From the NCBI GenBank assembly GCA_021818605.1, contig JAKAUH010001053.1, positions 1 through 8,896 on the forward strand: a stretch of DNA of 8,896 nt, read 5' to 3'. The position numbers and the translations under genes were made by a program. How positions within the stretch are numbered: the stretch's first letter is position 1; the number at the start of each line of letters is the position of its first letter. The notes beneath the pieces were generated by a model. The model saw nothing but the letters and a program-made list of their open reading frames with translations. It was not told the origin of the DNA and did not search any database. This stretch comes from Planctomycetota bacterium (GTDB lineage Bacteria; Planctomycetota; Planctomycetia; Isosphaerales; Isosphaeraceae). This document shows, one piece after another, positions 8,491 to 8,896 of this stretch.

Positions 8491-8623
8491 TTTTCAGTGT
8501 TCAGTTTTCAGTTTTCAGTTTTCAGTGTTCAGTTTTCAGTTTTCAGTGTTCAGTTTTCAGTTTTCAGTGTTCAGTTTTCAGTTTTCAGTTTTCAGTGTTC
8601 AGTTTTCAGTTTTCAGTTTTCAG
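8491..8623. repeat. Heptad tandem array 1: 19 units of T(T/G)TTCAG
   Basis: Nineteen uninterrupted 7-bp units span 133 bp. Fourteen are TTTTCAG and five are TGTTCAG (units 2, 6, 9, 12 and 16). A degenerate unit GTTTCAG (8484-8490) joins it to the DUF1015 start codon, and a partial TTTT follows it. The array is open in all plus-strand frames. On the minus strand, the direction of DUF1015 transcription, each CTGAAAA/CTGAACA unit carries a TGA, so every frame meets a stop every 21 bases. It is not a CRISPR array, since there are no spacers. Confidence 0.97.
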
Positions 8624-8716
8624 TTTTGGTCCTCGGCGTTCCTTCCAGGGGCGTTGCGGCATGCAGACCGTGGGCGTGCTGGCCCCACGACTCAGGACAG
8701 CCTCCGCCTCAGGAAT
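8624..8716. other. 93-bp spacer between the two heptad arrays
   Basis: This is GC-rich unique sequence with no heptads, no convincing promoter on either strand and no ORF beyond a 19-codon plus-strand frame (from the ATG near 8660) that ends at the first TGA of array 2. If the two arrays paired with each other, this would be the loop. Confidence 0.5.
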
Positions 8717-8849
8717 CTGAACACTGAACACTGAACACTGAACACTGAACACTGAACACTGAACACTGAACACTGAACACTGAACACTGAACACTGAACA
8801 CTGAACACTGAACACTAAACATTGAACACTGAACACTGAACACTAAACA
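8717..8849. repeat. Heptad tandem array 2: 19 units of CTGAACA, inverted relative to array 1
   Basis: Nineteen 7-bp units span 133 bp. Sixteen are perfect CTGAACA. Units 15 and 19 are CTAAACA and unit 16 is TTGAACA, so all variation is at the right-hand end. CTGAACA is the reverse complement of TGTTCAG, the minority unit of array 1, so the two arrays point in opposite directions. The array is closed in every plus-strand frame by TGA and open on the minus strand. The 47 bases to its right (8850-8896) show nothing recognisable. Confidence 0.97.
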
Positions 8850-8896
8850 CTGCGGCCCCGACAGAGGCCGGTATCACGTCCCCATCTCCCAGCTTT

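Noticed and set aside
8462..8734. Plus-strand frames reading FSVFSFQ repeats through the first heptad array
   Set aside because: A 7-bp repeat without a stop is open in all three frames and yields a seven-residue periodic peptide automatically. There is no start context or conserved partner, so it is non-coding repeat.
8491..8849. Repeats as a CRISPR array
   Set aside because: Units are 7 bp, contiguous, without spacers, and no cas genes are present.

Overview
This is a GC-rich bacterial window with six protein-coding genes and no RNA genes, transposase or CRISPR array that I can see. Several features suggest a planctomycete, perhaps of the Isosphaeraceae type. Most genes lack a clear ribosome binding site. 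One protein is a degenerate glycoside-hydrolase-10-like protein of a kind I associate with planctomycetes. There are long runs of 7-bp tandem repeats (TTTTCAG/TGTTCAG, CTGAACA and CTTGCCA) between genes. The lineage is inferred from recall, not from a search.

Layout from left to right: (1) ffh, the protein subunit of the signal recognition particle, on the minus strand, with a good sigma70-like promoter just upstream. Its stop codon lies inside a short CTTGCCA heptad array that is flanked by a 26-bp direct repeat. (2) A 496-residue GH10-like protein on the minus strand that appears to have lost both catalytic glutamates. (3) A divergent gap of about 320 bp. (4) Two closely spaced plus-strand genes 30 bp apart, probably one operon: a short D-2-hydroxyacid (phosphoglycerate-type) dehydrogenase and a thioredoxin-fold peroxiredoxin-like protein with a CNHC active site. 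They end at a hairpin that also closes the converging gene. (5) A 614-residue GT39/ArnT-like membrane glycosyltransferase on the minus strand. (6) A DUF1015 protein on the minus strand, separated from the glycosyltransferase by about 200 bp containing three inverted repeats. (7) At the right end, two heptad arrays of 19 units (133 bp) each, facing each other in inverted orientation across a 93-bp spacer. The first begins about 10 bases upstream of the DUF1015 start codon, with degenerate repeat sequence reaching almost to the ATG.

The genes do not form one pathway. ffh is housekeeping (co-translational membrane targeting). The dehydrogenase and DUF1015 may both relate to serine or one-carbon metabolism, because DUF1015 genes are often found beside serA/serC, but here they are separated and on opposite strands. 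The most unusual material is the repeat architecture: the mirrored 19-unit arrays, their position against a start codon, and the repeat-flanked heptads at the end of ffh. The catalytically degenerate GH10-like protein is the other item worth a second look. I did not find a convincing new multi-gene system.
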